Positions 7,653-15,400 of a stretch of DNA of 64,000 nt are shown here, piece after piece; the stretch's first letter is position 1, and each line of letters opens with the position of its first letter. Both the position numbers and the translations under genes were made by a program. The notes under the pieces are model-generated. The model was not told where the DNA came from, searched no databases, and saw nothing but the letters and a program-made list of their open reading frames with translations. Source of the stretch: Cytobacillus sp. NCCP-133 (GTDB lineage: Bacteria; Bacillota; Bacilli; Bacillales; Cytobacillaceae); assembly GCF_026011715.1 (NCBI RefSeq), contig NZ_BRVM01000005.1, positions 1 through 64,000 on the forward strand. Direction: 5' to 3'.

Positions 7653-9875
7653 ATGGTACAAACCATACAAATGAATGCAATATTAGAGGAACTGCGAACG
7701 GATTTTCCGAACCTTGACTTCGAATTGCTGCTGGAGAGGATCGAAGAGATGAATCATCTCCAGGAAAACTCAATATATGATCAGCTAATTTTGGAATGTT
7801 TATCCTGGATCAGCATGGATGAGCCTGATTGGACCTTTGCGGCCGCACGTTTGCTATTAAAAAAGCTATATAAGGAAGCTGGCAAAAACAGAGAGTGCTG
7901 GCCTGAGGATTGCTATGGAAACTTTTATCATTTAATTAAGCGGCTGACGTCTTTGGGAATTTATGAGACCGACTTATTGGAAACTTATTCGAAGGATGAA
8001 ATCGCAGATTTGGAAAAGGCCATTAGGAAAGAAAACGATTATTTATTTACATATTTGGGGCTAAAAATGCTGACAGACCGCTATCTTGCCAGAGACAGGA
8101 AGAAAAATTTGTTTGAGCTGCCGCAAGAACGTTTTATGGTCATTAGCATGGTCTTAATGAAAAAGGAGAGCCAGGAAAAGCGGCTTGAGCTTGTGAAAGA
8201 AGCTTATTGGGCGATGAGCGGTTTATACATGACAGTTGCCACGCCTACTTTAGCCAACGCGGGTAAAAATTGGGGGCAGCTTTCAAGCTGTTTTGTCGAA
8301 ACGGTTGATGATAGTCTTGAGGGCATTTATGACAGCAATACGGATATCGCCTCTCTGTCCAAGAATGGCGGAGGAATTGGTGTCTACCTAGGGAAAATCC
8401 GCAGCAGAGGTAGTGAAATTAAAGGTTTTAAAGGCGCATCATCCGGGGTGATCCCATGGATGAAGCAGCTGAATAATACAGCCGTCAGCGTGGACCAGCT
8501 TGGCCAAAGGCAGGGAGCAATCAGCGTTTTTCTGGATGTCTGGCATAAAGACATTTTCTCTTTCCTGGATGCGAAGCTAAACAATGGAGATGAAAGGCAG
8601 CGCACGCATGATTTATTTACAGGTGTCTGCATTCCGGATCTGTTTATGGAAAAGGTCGAAAGCAGGGGCTATTGGTATCTGTTTGATCCACATGAAGTCC
8701 GTTCAGTTATGGGGTTTTCGCTGGAGGATTTTTATGATGAAGGGAATGCAGAAGGTTCATTCCGTCAACAGTATAAAGAATGCATTGACAGTCCGATTCT
8801 GTCAAGAGAAAAGGTACCTGCAATCGAGATCATGAAATCCATTATGAGAAGCCAGCTTGAGACAGGTACACCCTTTATGTTTTATCGGGATGAAGTCAAT
8901 CGGAAAAATGCAAATTCACATTCCGGAATGATTTATTGTACGAACCTTTGTACAGAAATCGTTCAAAACCAAGGTGTGACTAAGAGGGCTGAAGAATATA
9001 CGAAAGATGGAAGAATTATAATTGAAAAAATCCCCGGGGATTTTGTAGTTTGCAACCTATCATCTATTAATCTGGCGAAAGCTTGTCATCATAATGTGCT
9101 TGATAGGCTTATACCAATCCAGGTACGGATGTTGGATAATGTAATTGATATTAATAATATTCCTGTGCATCAGGGACAGATCACCAGCAAAAAATATCGG
9201 GCCATTGGGCTGGGAACCTTTGGCTGGCATCATCTGCTCGCGTTAAAAAAGATTCCATGGGAGAGCGAGGAAGCAGTAGACTTTGCAGATAGTCTATATG
9301 AAAGCATCGCTTATTTAACGATAACAAGTTCTATGAAACTTTCAAAAGAAAAGGGGAAATATTCAGCGTTTAAAGGCTCTGATTGGGAGAGTGGTGCTTA
9401 CTTTGAAAAACGGGGCTATTTGGATGCAGAGTCACGCTTCGATTGGACGGCATTGAAAGAAGAAGTTAGGGAATTTGGTATTCGAAATGGCTATCTGCTG
9501 GCAGTAGCTCCTAATGCATCTACTGCATTGATTGCAGGAAGCACGCCAAGTATTGATCCGATTTTTAACAAACAGTATTCCGAGGAAAAAAAAGACTATC
9601 GGATCCCTGTAACAGCTCCGGATTTAAACAGTGAAACGACTTGGTATTATAAATCAGCCTACCATATTGGACAGGAATGGAGCATTCAGCAGAATGTAAA
9701 ACGGCAAAAGCATATTGATCAATCCATTTCGTTTAATTTTTATATTCCTAACAATATTAAAGCAATCGATTTATTGAATTTGCACCTTTTGGCCTGGAAG
9801 AAGAAATTAAAAACAACTTATTATATTCGCTCAACTTCGTCCGAAATTGAAGACTGCGAATCTTGCTCTAGTTAA
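7653..9875 (+). CDS. nrdA: Class I ribonucleotide reductase alpha subunit
   Basis: This 740-residue protein is the catalytic subunit of class I ribonucleoside-diphosphate reductase, making dNDPs in the cytoplasm. The cysteine set is present: Cys in SSCFVE near 215, the thiyl-radical loop NLCTEI near 430, the partner Cys in VVCNLSSINLAK near 468, and a C-terminal redox pair CESC. The radical-transfer region follows PNASTALIAGSTPS. There is no N-terminal ATP-cone, so it resembles NrdE in layout, although nrdI is absent nearby. It starts after AAGGAGGAAG and is followed ten bases later by nrdB. A cobalamin riboswitch precedes it, which implies that the cell also owns a B12-dependent reductase. 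Confidence 0.93.
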   Translation: MVQTIQMNAILEELRTDFPNLDFELLLERIEEMNHLQENSIYDQLILECLSWISMDEPDWTFAAARLLLKKLYKEAGKNRECWPEDCYGNFYHLIKRLTSLGIYETDLLETYSKDEIADLEKAIRKENDYLFTYLGLKMLTDRYLARDRKKNLFELPQERFMVISMVLMKKESQEKRLELVKEAYWAMSGLYMTVATPTLANAGKNWGQLSSCFVETVDDSLEGIYDSNTDIASLSKNGGGIGVYLGKIRSRGSEIKGFKGASSGVIPWMKQLNNTAVSVDQLGQRQGAISVFLDVWHKDIFSFLDAKLNNGDERQRTHDLFTGVCIPDLFMEKVESRGYWYLFDPHEVRSVMGFSLEDFYDEGNAEGSFRQQYKECIDSPILSREKVPAIEIMKSIMRSQLETGTPFMFYRDEVNRKNANSHSGMIYCTNLCTEIVQNQGVTKRAEEYTKDGRIIIEKIPGDFVVCNLSSINLAKACHHNVLDRLIPIQVRMLDNVIDINNIPVHQGQITSKKYRAIGLGTFGWHHLLALKKIPWESEEAVDFADSLYESIAYLTITSSMKLSKEKGKYSAFKGSDWESGAYFEKRGYLDAESRFDWTALKEEVREFGIRNGYLLAVAPNASTALIAGSTPSIDPIFNKQYSEEKKDYRIPVTAPDLNSETTWYYKSAYHIGQEWSIQQNVKRQKHIDQSISFNFYIPNNIKAIDLLNLHLLAWKKKLKTTYYIRSTSSEIEDCESCSS

Positions 9876-9885
9876 GGAGGAACTT

Positions 9886-10923
9886 ATGGTTACGATAAAA
9901 AAACGCTTATTAATCAATCAATCAGCTCCGAATAAAGCAACTTCCATTATAAACGGTGAATGCTCCAATATCCTTAACTGGGATGATGTGCGTTATGCAT
10001 GGGCATATCCGAAATATAAAAAAATGCTAGCGAATTTCTGGACTCCTTTTGAAATCAATATGTCCCAGGATATAAAGCAATTTCCTGAACTTAAAGCTGA
10101 CGAACAAGAAACGTTTCTGAAAATCATCGGTTTGCTTGCACTTCTGGACAGCATCCAGACAGATTATGCCGGTAAGGTGGCGGATTACTTAACGGATTCA
10201 AGCCTCTCAGCACTTATGATTATGCTGGCGCAGCAGGAGGTGATTCATAATCACTCCTATTCCTATGTACTTTCGAGTCTTGTACCAAAACAAAAACAGG
10301 ATGAAGTGTTTGGATTCTGGCGTACTGAGCCTAATTTAGCAGAAAGAAATGACTTCGTTGTAAATGGATATAGAGATTTTGCAGAGGATCCTAGCCCTGA
10401 GAATTTATTGAAATCTACAGTCTTTGATGTCGTTCTCGAAGGTTTATTTTTCTATTCAGGTTTTGCATTTTTTTATCATTTGGCCAGGAATCAAAAAATG
10501 GTAGCCACCTCTACAATGATCAATTATATAAATAGGGATGAACAAATTCATGTTGATTTGTTTGTAAAAATATTTAAAGAAATACTTCAGGAATATCCAG
10601 GATTGAAGACGAAAGAGCTAGAGGAATTTGTCCTGGATACTTTTAAACGGGCTGCAGAATTGGAAATCGAGTGGGCACGCTATGTGATAGGAGAAAAAAC
10701 AAAAGGCATCCTGCTGTCTGATGTGGAAGCTTATATCAAGTTTTATGCCAATGTGCGCTGCAATCAGCTGGGCTATGAACGTCCATTTGATGGCTATCGC
10801 AAAAATCCGCTCCGCTGGATCGTTGCTTATGAAGAAGTAGACCATGGCAAATCGGATTTCTTCGAACAAAAATCAAGGCAATATACAAAGGTGCAAGTTG
10901 ATAATGGATTTGATGAATTGTAA
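9886..10923 (+). CDS. nrdB: Class I ribonucleotide reductase beta subunit
   Basis: This 345-residue protein is the diiron, radical-bearing partner of the alpha subunit. Ligand motifs are visible: LLDSIQ (first Asp/Glu region), QEVIHNHSY (Glu, His and, seven residues after the Glu, the radical Tyr), VLEGLFFYSGF, and RDEQIHVDLF (Glu and His). The kept Tyr suggests a normal Fe-Tyr or Mn-Tyr cofactor. The ATG at 9886 follows TTAAGGAGGA; an earlier in-frame start inside nrdA is less likely. It ends in a terminator shared with bioB. Confidence 0.93.
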   Translation: MVTIKKRLLINQSAPNKATSIINGECSNILNWDDVRYAWAYPKYKKMLANFWTPFEINMSQDIKQFPELKADEQETFLKIIGLLALLDSIQTDYAGKVADYLTDSSLSALMIMLAQQEVIHNHSYSYVLSSLVPKQKQDEVFGFWRTEPNLAERNDFVVNGYRDFAEDPSPENLLKSTVFDVVLEGLFFYSGFAFFYHLARNQKMVATSTMINYINRDEQIHVDLFVKIFKEILQEYPGLKTKELEEFVLDTFKRAAELEIEWARYVIGEKTKGILLSDVEAYIKFYANVRCNQLGYERPFDGYRKNPLRWIVAYEEVDHGKSDFFEQKSRQYTKVQVDNGFDEL

Positions 10924-10950
10924 GTGTTTACAGAAATAAACATAGTAAAA

Positions 10951-10986
10951 ATAGATCCTGCTTTTTATAGCAGGATCTATTTTTAT
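10951..10986. terminator. Terminator shared by nrdB and bioB
   Basis: The perfect stem ATAGATCCTGC / GCAGGATCTAT has Ts on the plus side and As before it, serving both convergent genes. Confidence 0.85.
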
Positions 10987-11979
10987 TTAAGGATAAACAG
11001 GTGCTTCAGAAACAAAATCGATTTCAAAGCCGAGATCTTTCAGCATTTGATGGTCAGCAGTGCTTTCCTGGCCGGCAGTGGTCAAGTAATCGCCGACAAA
11101 AATGGAATTGGCCGGATACAGACCAAGCGGCTGCAGGCTGCGGAGATTCACTTCCCGTCCGCCGGATATTCTTATTTCCTTTGTTGGATTGATAAAACGC
11201 ATCAGACAGAGAACCTTTAGGCAATAACGCGGATTCAGCTCATCTGTTCCTTCAAGAGGGGTACCGTCAATCGCATGCAAAAAGTTAACCGGAATTGAAT
11301 CTGCGTCAAGTGCTTTTAGGCTTTTGGCCATTGCAATGACATCCCCTTTGGTTTCTTTCATGCCGATAATGACACCGGAGCAGGGTGAAATTCCGGCTTT
11401 CTTGATTAATTGGACAGTATTTATTCTATCGTGATATGTGTGGGAAGTCGTGATGCTTTCATGATGATTTTCTGAAGTATTGATATTATGATTGTATCGA
11501 TCCACTCCAGCTTCCTTCAGTTTTTCAGCCTGTTCAGGTTTTAGAAGTCCAAGGCAGGCACAAACCTTCATATTATAGTTTTCCTTTATTTCTTTTACAG
11601 CTGAAACAACTTCATCTAGTTCCTTTTTGCTTGGACCTCTACCGCTTGCAACAATGCAATAGGTACCGACATTTAAATGATGTGCTTGTGACGCTCCTTT
11701 TATGATAGATTTTCTGTCCATCATTCGATATTTTTCAATAGGTGCGTTCGAAATGCTCGATTGGGAGCAATAACCGCAGTTTTCAGGGCAAAGGCCTGAT
11801 TTGGTATTAATTATCATATTTAATTTAACTTGATTGCCATAATAATAATGTCGAATTTTAAAGGCACTATGCAATAAATCCAGCAGTTCTTCATCTGGAC
11901 AATTCAAGATTCCCATTGCCTCCGAATCTGTCAGTTCAGAACCTTCCAGCACGCTTTTTGCTAAATCTCGATAATTCAT
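10987..11979 (-). CDS. bioB: Biotin synthase
   Basis: This 330-residue radical-SAM enzyme inserts sulfur into dethiobiotin, the last step of biotin synthesis. The SAM-cluster motif CxxxCxxC is seen as CPENCGYC with SQSS behind it, and the family motifs YNHNINTSE and SGGREVNLR are present. Length is normal. It follows bioY on the same strand with a gap of 24 bases and probably shares its BirA-controlled promoter. No other bio genes are in the window. Confidence 0.95.
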   Translation of the reverse strand: MNYRDLAKSVLEGSELTDSEAMGILNCPDEELLDLLHSAFKIRHYYYGNQVKLNMIINTKSGLCPENCGYCSQSSISNAPIEKYRMMDRKSIIKGASQAHHLNVGTYCIVASGRGPSKKELDEVVSAVKEIKENYNMKVCACLGLLKPEQAEKLKEAGVDRYNHNINTSENHHESITTSHTYHDRINTVQLIKKAGISPCSGVIIGMKETKGDVIAMAKSLKALDADSIPVNFLHAIDGTPLEGTDELNPRYCLKVLCLMRFINPTKEIRISGGREVNLRSLQPLGLYPANSIFVGDYLTTAGQESTADHQMLKDLGFEIDFVSEAPVYP

Positions 11980-12003
11980 GTAATCACTCCTAAATTTCTG
12001 TTA

Positions 12004-12600
12004 TTATGCTGCCCGATTTATCTTTCTGAATTGGCTTCGTGCAATAACTCTATGTTCAAGCCGGTGGGCCATTAATCCAGCAAAAACGGCTAGAAGAATA
12101 TCTTTTGGAAGAGGGACGGCCATCCACAGCCATGCCATTTGATAAGTAAATCCTTCAGGTGCTGTAAACCAAAGTTTGTAGGCCAGATACATCCAATTTG
12201 TACCGAAAACATAGTTGATTACCATTCCTAGTATAGCTGCAGCAATATAGACAGGAATTGATCTTTTCTTTTCAACAATTTTTCCTGTTACATAGGCTGT
12301 AATAATAAAAGATAGGATGAATCCAAAAGTGGGATTTAATAATGAAGCAAAGCCTCCGCCAAATTTAGCGAAAATGGGAGCACCAGCTAGTCCGGCAAAA
12401 GCATAAACGCACAATGTAATGGCGCCTAATCGGCTTCCCAGGACTGCGCCTGCCAAAATAGCAAAAAAGGTTTGCAGTGTGATCGGTACACCGCCAATAA
12501 TCATAAATGGAACAAAGGAAGTGATGTTTGCTCCAACTGCCATAAGGGCAACAAACATGCTTGCCAAAGTTAAATCAATCGTTCTCAAGCCTCTTTTCAT
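12004..12600 (-). CDS. bioY: Biotin transporter BioY
   Basis: This 198-residue membrane protein is the substrate-binding S component of a biotin ECF-type transporter. About six hydrophobic segments and the family features GGVPITLQTFFAILAG and FAKFGGGFASLLNPT are visible. The start is the ATG at 12600 with CCAGGAGGAA upstream; the frame is open 22 codons earlier but that part overlaps the promoter. It heads the bioY-bioB unit. The pairing of transporter and last-step enzyme suits uptake of biotin or conversion of dethiobiotin. Confidence 0.93.
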   Translation of the reverse strand: MKRGLRTIDLTLASMFVALMAVGANITSFVPFMIIGGVPITLQTFFAILAGAVLGSRLGAITLCVYAFAGLAGAPIFAKFGGGFASLLNPTFGFILSFIITAYVTGKIVEKKRSIPVYIAAAILGMVINYVFGTNWMYLAYKLWFTAPEGFTYQMAWLWMAVPLPKDILLAVFAGLMAHRLEHRVIARSQFRKINRAA

Positions 12601-12657
12601 ATGATTCCTCCTGGTAGAATAATATTTATACAATTTAGAATAATAGGAGTAAACCAT

Positions 12658-12691
12658 AATTGTCAACCTGTTTTTTTTATAGTTAACAAAT
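12658..12691 (-). promoter_or_regulatory. BirA-type operator and promoter of bioYB
   Basis: Read on the minus strand, TTGTTAACT and GGTTGACAATT stand as an inverted pair about 14-15 bases apart, the typical form of the Bacillus biotin repressor site. TTGACA in the inner arm can serve as -35, so bound BirA would block the polymerase. Confidence 0.75.
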
Positions 12692-12861
12692 GTTCAGTTT
12701 TGCTTATTTATAATGGAAATTTATTACTTAAATAAAAATAGACGTCCAAACCGAACGGGCCTTATCCCCGGCATTCCTGGTTTTCTTTCATTCTAAAAGG
12801 GTAAAGTGATATTGCTCATCACTTGATGGCCTAAGGCAAACTAGAAGCAGGAGGTATAATC

Positions 12862-13137
12862 ATGGGAAAAAATAAAGATAACATCCATAGTGAAGAACAG
12901 GAACAGTATTTTAAAGACCGTGCTGATACAGACGAAGCAAGATTCCATGTAGTACCGCATGATGAAGAAGGGTGGGCAGTCAAAAAAGAAGGGCAGGATA
13001 ATCCTGAATATACTTCTGAATCCAAATCAGATGCTGTAGTTGAAGCCAAGCGTATGGCGGGAGAAGCGAGAACAATGGCTATCCTCCATGCTGAAGATGG
13101 GAAAATAGAGGACCTGGTAAATTATGAAGAATATTGA
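12862..13137 (+). CDS. DUF2188 domain protein
   Basis: A 91-residue acidic soluble protein. The central part (RFHVVPHDEEGWAVKKEG followed by AVVEAKRMAGEA) matches the DUF2188 pattern, a short domain in which a His-Val-Val-Pro strand and a GWAVK strand precede one helix. The N-terminal 25 residues are highly charged. The start follows AGGAGG and the gene ends in its own terminator. Function is unknown; it is monocistronic, with a 260-base leader shared with divergent bioY. Confidence 0.8.
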   Translation: MGKNKDNIHSEEQEQYFKDRADTDEARFHVVPHDEEGWAVKKEGQDNPEYTSESKSDAVVEAKRMAGEARTMAILHAEDGKIEDLVNYEEY

Positions 13138-13152
13138 TAGATAACTTGCGCT

Positions 13153-13189
13153 TAGAGCATTGCTATTTGATTAGTAGTGCTCTTTTTTT
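13153..13189 (+). terminator. Terminator of the DUF2188 gene
   Basis: AGAGCA and TGCTCT arms around an AT-rich loop, followed by seven Ts. Confidence 0.75.
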
Positions 13190-13230
13190 GTTTAGAAATT
13201 GCTACTTATACAATGTATTGCTGAAAATAA

Positions 13231-13379
13231 GAAAAGCGCACGGCGCCTTGTCCACGAGGGAATGGCTTATAACCCCAAGTCCCTAGGAGCCGCAACTAGA
13301 CAAGCTTGTGATCTCGAGGGGAGTAGGCTGCTTGCGCTAGACAGTTCTCTAAATTCAAAGGGATATAAATTCTGATATC
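13231..13379 (-). repeat. Dispersed repeat, longest copy
   Basis: Read on the minus strand, this 149-bp block begins GATATCAGAATTTATATCCC, continues through GAACTGTCTAG and GCGCAAGCAGCC, and ends GGCGCCGTGCGCTTTTC. Shorter relatives occur at 28249, 40685 and 55680. It has no ORF and lies in intergenic DNA, like the GCGC-rich small repeats common in Bacillaceae. Confidence 0.75.
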
Positions 13380-13387
13380 ACAAAAAA

Positions 13388-13412
13388 ATTCCGCTTTCAA
13401 AAGAAAGCGGAC
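13388..13412 (-). terminator. Minus-strand terminator-like hairpin
   Basis: CCGCTTTC and GAAAGCGG form a stem with loop AAAA. On the minus strand it is followed by seven Ts. No minus-strand gene ends here, so it may belong to the repeat next to it. Confidence 0.5.
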
Positions 13413-13451
13413 AAAAAAGAGACCTTGGAACGAGTAAAATCAATAATAAAA

Positions 13452-13497
13452 AACAATATATAGTGTTGTAGTTGGAATAATAAAACTATATATTGTT
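13452..13497. repeat. Perfect 13-bp inverted repeat
   Basis: AACAATATATAGT (13452-13464) and ACTATATATTGTT (13485-13497) are exact complements separated by 20 bases. No gene ends or starts directly at it. It lies about 225 bp before fruR. Role unknown. Confidence 0.7.
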
Positions 13498-13601
13498 ATT
13501 TATGATTTTAGCATAATAATACTTATAGAGCAAACTGTTATTTTGATCTATTTAAAATATTCTTTTTTTTTAAAGTGAAAAAGAAAAATTTTCAAAAAAC
13601 T

Positions 13602-13675
13602 TTCAAAAACATTCACTATATGATTGTTTTTGAATTTTTTTGAAAGAAAATGATTGATTTCTGCAATCGTTTTCA
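13602..13675 (+). promoter_or_regulatory. fru operon control region
   Basis: A 10-bp inverted repeat TTCAAAAACA / TGTTTTTGAA (13602-13611 and 13625-13634) is a candidate FruR operator. TGCAATCGTTTTCA (13662-13675) fits the cre consensus for CcpA with one mismatch. Both lie upstream of fruR, suggesting induction by fructose 1-phosphate and glucose repression. Confidence 0.5.
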
Positions 13676-13720
13676 GTATGATGATATCAAGGCAGGAAAC
13701 AGAAATAAGGGGGTGATGTT

Positions 13721-14473
13721 TTGTTGACACCAGAGCGCCATAAATTGATTCTGCAGCTTTTAAAAGCGAAAGGTGTAGTGAAAATTCAGGATCTCGTTGA
13801 CATTACAGAGACATCAGAATCAACGATCAGAAGGGACCTGACTCAGTTAGAGGAAGGAAAACATCTAAAAAGGATTCACGGAGGGGCAGCTAGGCTTCAA
13901 GGAAAGCTGGAGGAACCAAGCATGTCTGAAAAATCCTCCAAAAACCTTCAGCAAAAACGCCAAATCGCCCAATATGCCGCAAGCCTTGTTGAAGAAGGAG
14001 ACTCCATCTATCTGGATGCAGGTTCGACTGTGACAGAAATGATCCCGTATTTGCCTGCAAAAGAAATTGTTGTTGTGACGAATGGCTTAATGCATATCAA
14101 CGCATTGCTTGAACGAAATATAAAAACATATGTGATTGGCGGGTTTGCAAAGGAGCAGACAAAAGCCATCATCGGCAGAGGAGCGCTGGCAAGCCTAGAG
14201 CACTATCGCTTTGACAAGTGTTTTATGGGCGTTAACGGAATCCATCCTCAATTCGGATATACAACACCGGACCAGGATGAGGCAATGATAAAACAAATGG
14301 CCATATCGCTATCAAGGGAGGCTTTTGTGCTTTCTGACGATACTAAGTTTTCAGAAATAGCCTTTGCCAAAATAGCCGATTTGCACACAGCAGCAATTAT
14401 TACTAATGAGCTGGATGAGGAGCAGCAGGAGCCTTATATCAGCAAAACGACAATAAAGGTTGTGACATCATGA
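13721..14473 (+). CDS. fruR: DeoR-family fructose operon repressor
   Basis: This 250-residue protein has an N-terminal DeoR helix-turn-helix (about 5-58, with SESTIRRDLTQLE) and a C-terminal sugar-phosphate sensing domain (about 75-235, with YLDAGSTVTEM and DDTKFSE). In this setting the ligand is likely fructose 1-phosphate. The start is TTG at 13721, seven bases after AAGGGGG; a second TTG follows directly. It overlaps fruK by four bases and therefore controls its own operon. Confidence 0.92.
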   Translation: MLTPERHKLILQLLKAKGVVKIQDLVDITETSESTIRRDLTQLEEGKHLKRIHGGAARLQGKLEEPSMSEKSSKNLQQKRQIAQYAASLVEEGDSIYLDAGSTVTEMIPYLPAKEIVVVTNGLMHINALLERNIKTYVIGGFAKEQTKAIIGRGALASLEHYRFDKCFMGVNGIHPQFGYTTPDQDEAMIKQMAISLSREAFVLSDDTKFSEIAFAKIADLHTAAIITNELDEEQQEPYISKTTIKVVTS

Positions 14474-15399
14474 TACACACATTGACGTTAAATCCATCCG
14501 TGGATTACATTGTAGAACTGGATGAAATTATAATTGGCGGCCTTAACCGCATGCAAAGTGATACAAAATTCCCTGGCGGAAAAGGTATAAATGTTTCAAG
14601 AGTGCTGAACAGAATGGAAGTTAAAAGCAAAGCGCTTGGGTTTGTCGGCGGTTTTACAGGAAACTATATTGCTGATTATTTAAAAAATGAAAATATAGAG
14701 ACTGACTTTGTCCCCGTGACGGAGGATACCAGAATAAATGTAAAAGTAAAAGCCGGGAAAGAAACAGAAATCAATGCCAAAGGGCCTGCTATTTCTGAAG
14801 AAAATCTCGAAGATCTTAAAAAGAAGGTCTCAAATCTTTCAAATAAGGATTTACTCGTATTAGCAGGCAGTATTCCTGCTACATTGCCAGAAACAACCTA
14901 TGAGGACCTTGTAAAAGTCTGTTCAGAAAATGGGGCGGCCTTTGTGGTTGATGCCGAGGGAGAGCTGCTGAAAAAGGTGCTTCCTTATAAGCCGTTTTTA
15001 ATTAAGCCAAATCATCATGAATTAGGAGAAATCTTTAATGCTGAATTTGCTTCAGCTGAAGAAGTTATTCCATACGGCAAAAAACTTGCAGACATGGGCG
15101 CACAAAATGTCATTGTTTCATTAGCAGGAAAAGGGGCTGTTTTGATTACTGATGAATCCGCCTATATCGCGAGTGTTCCTAAAGGACAAGTGAGAAGTTC
15201 AGTAGGCGCTGGTGACTCGATGGTAGCTGGTTTTCTGGCAGCTTATGAGAAATATAGAGATATAGAAAAAGCTTTTCAATACAGTGTTGCTTCCGGAAGT
15301 GCCACCGCATTTTCAATAGGGCTTTGCACGAAGGAAAAAGCAGAGGAATTACTTTCTCAGGTTTCGATTACAAAGGTCAACCTAAAAGGGGAGAATTAG
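14470..15399 (+). CDS. fruK: 1-phosphofructokinase
   Basis: This 309-residue PfkB-family kinase turns fructose 1-phosphate into fructose 1,6-bisphosphate. The N-terminal TLTLNPSVDYIV and PGGKGINVSRVL motifs bind the sugar phosphate, and the catalytic motif SSVGAGDSMVAGF lies near residue 245. It overlaps fruR by ATGA and is separated from fruA by one base, indicating translational coupling. Confidence 0.95.
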   Translation: MIHTLTLNPSVDYIVELDEIIIGGLNRMQSDTKFPGGKGINVSRVLNRMEVKSKALGFVGGFTGNYIADYLKNENIETDFVPVTEDTRINVKVKAGKETEINAKGPAISEENLEDLKKKVSNLSNKDLLVLAGSIPATLPETTYEDLVKVCSENGAAFVVDAEGELLKKVLPYKPFLIKPNHHELGEIFNAEFASAEEVIPYGKKLADMGAQNVIVSLAGKGAVLITDESAYIASVPKGQVRSSVGAGDSMVAGFLAAYEKYRDIEKAFQYSVASGSATAFSIGLCTKEKAEELLSQVSITKVNLKGEN

Positions 15400-15400
15400 G

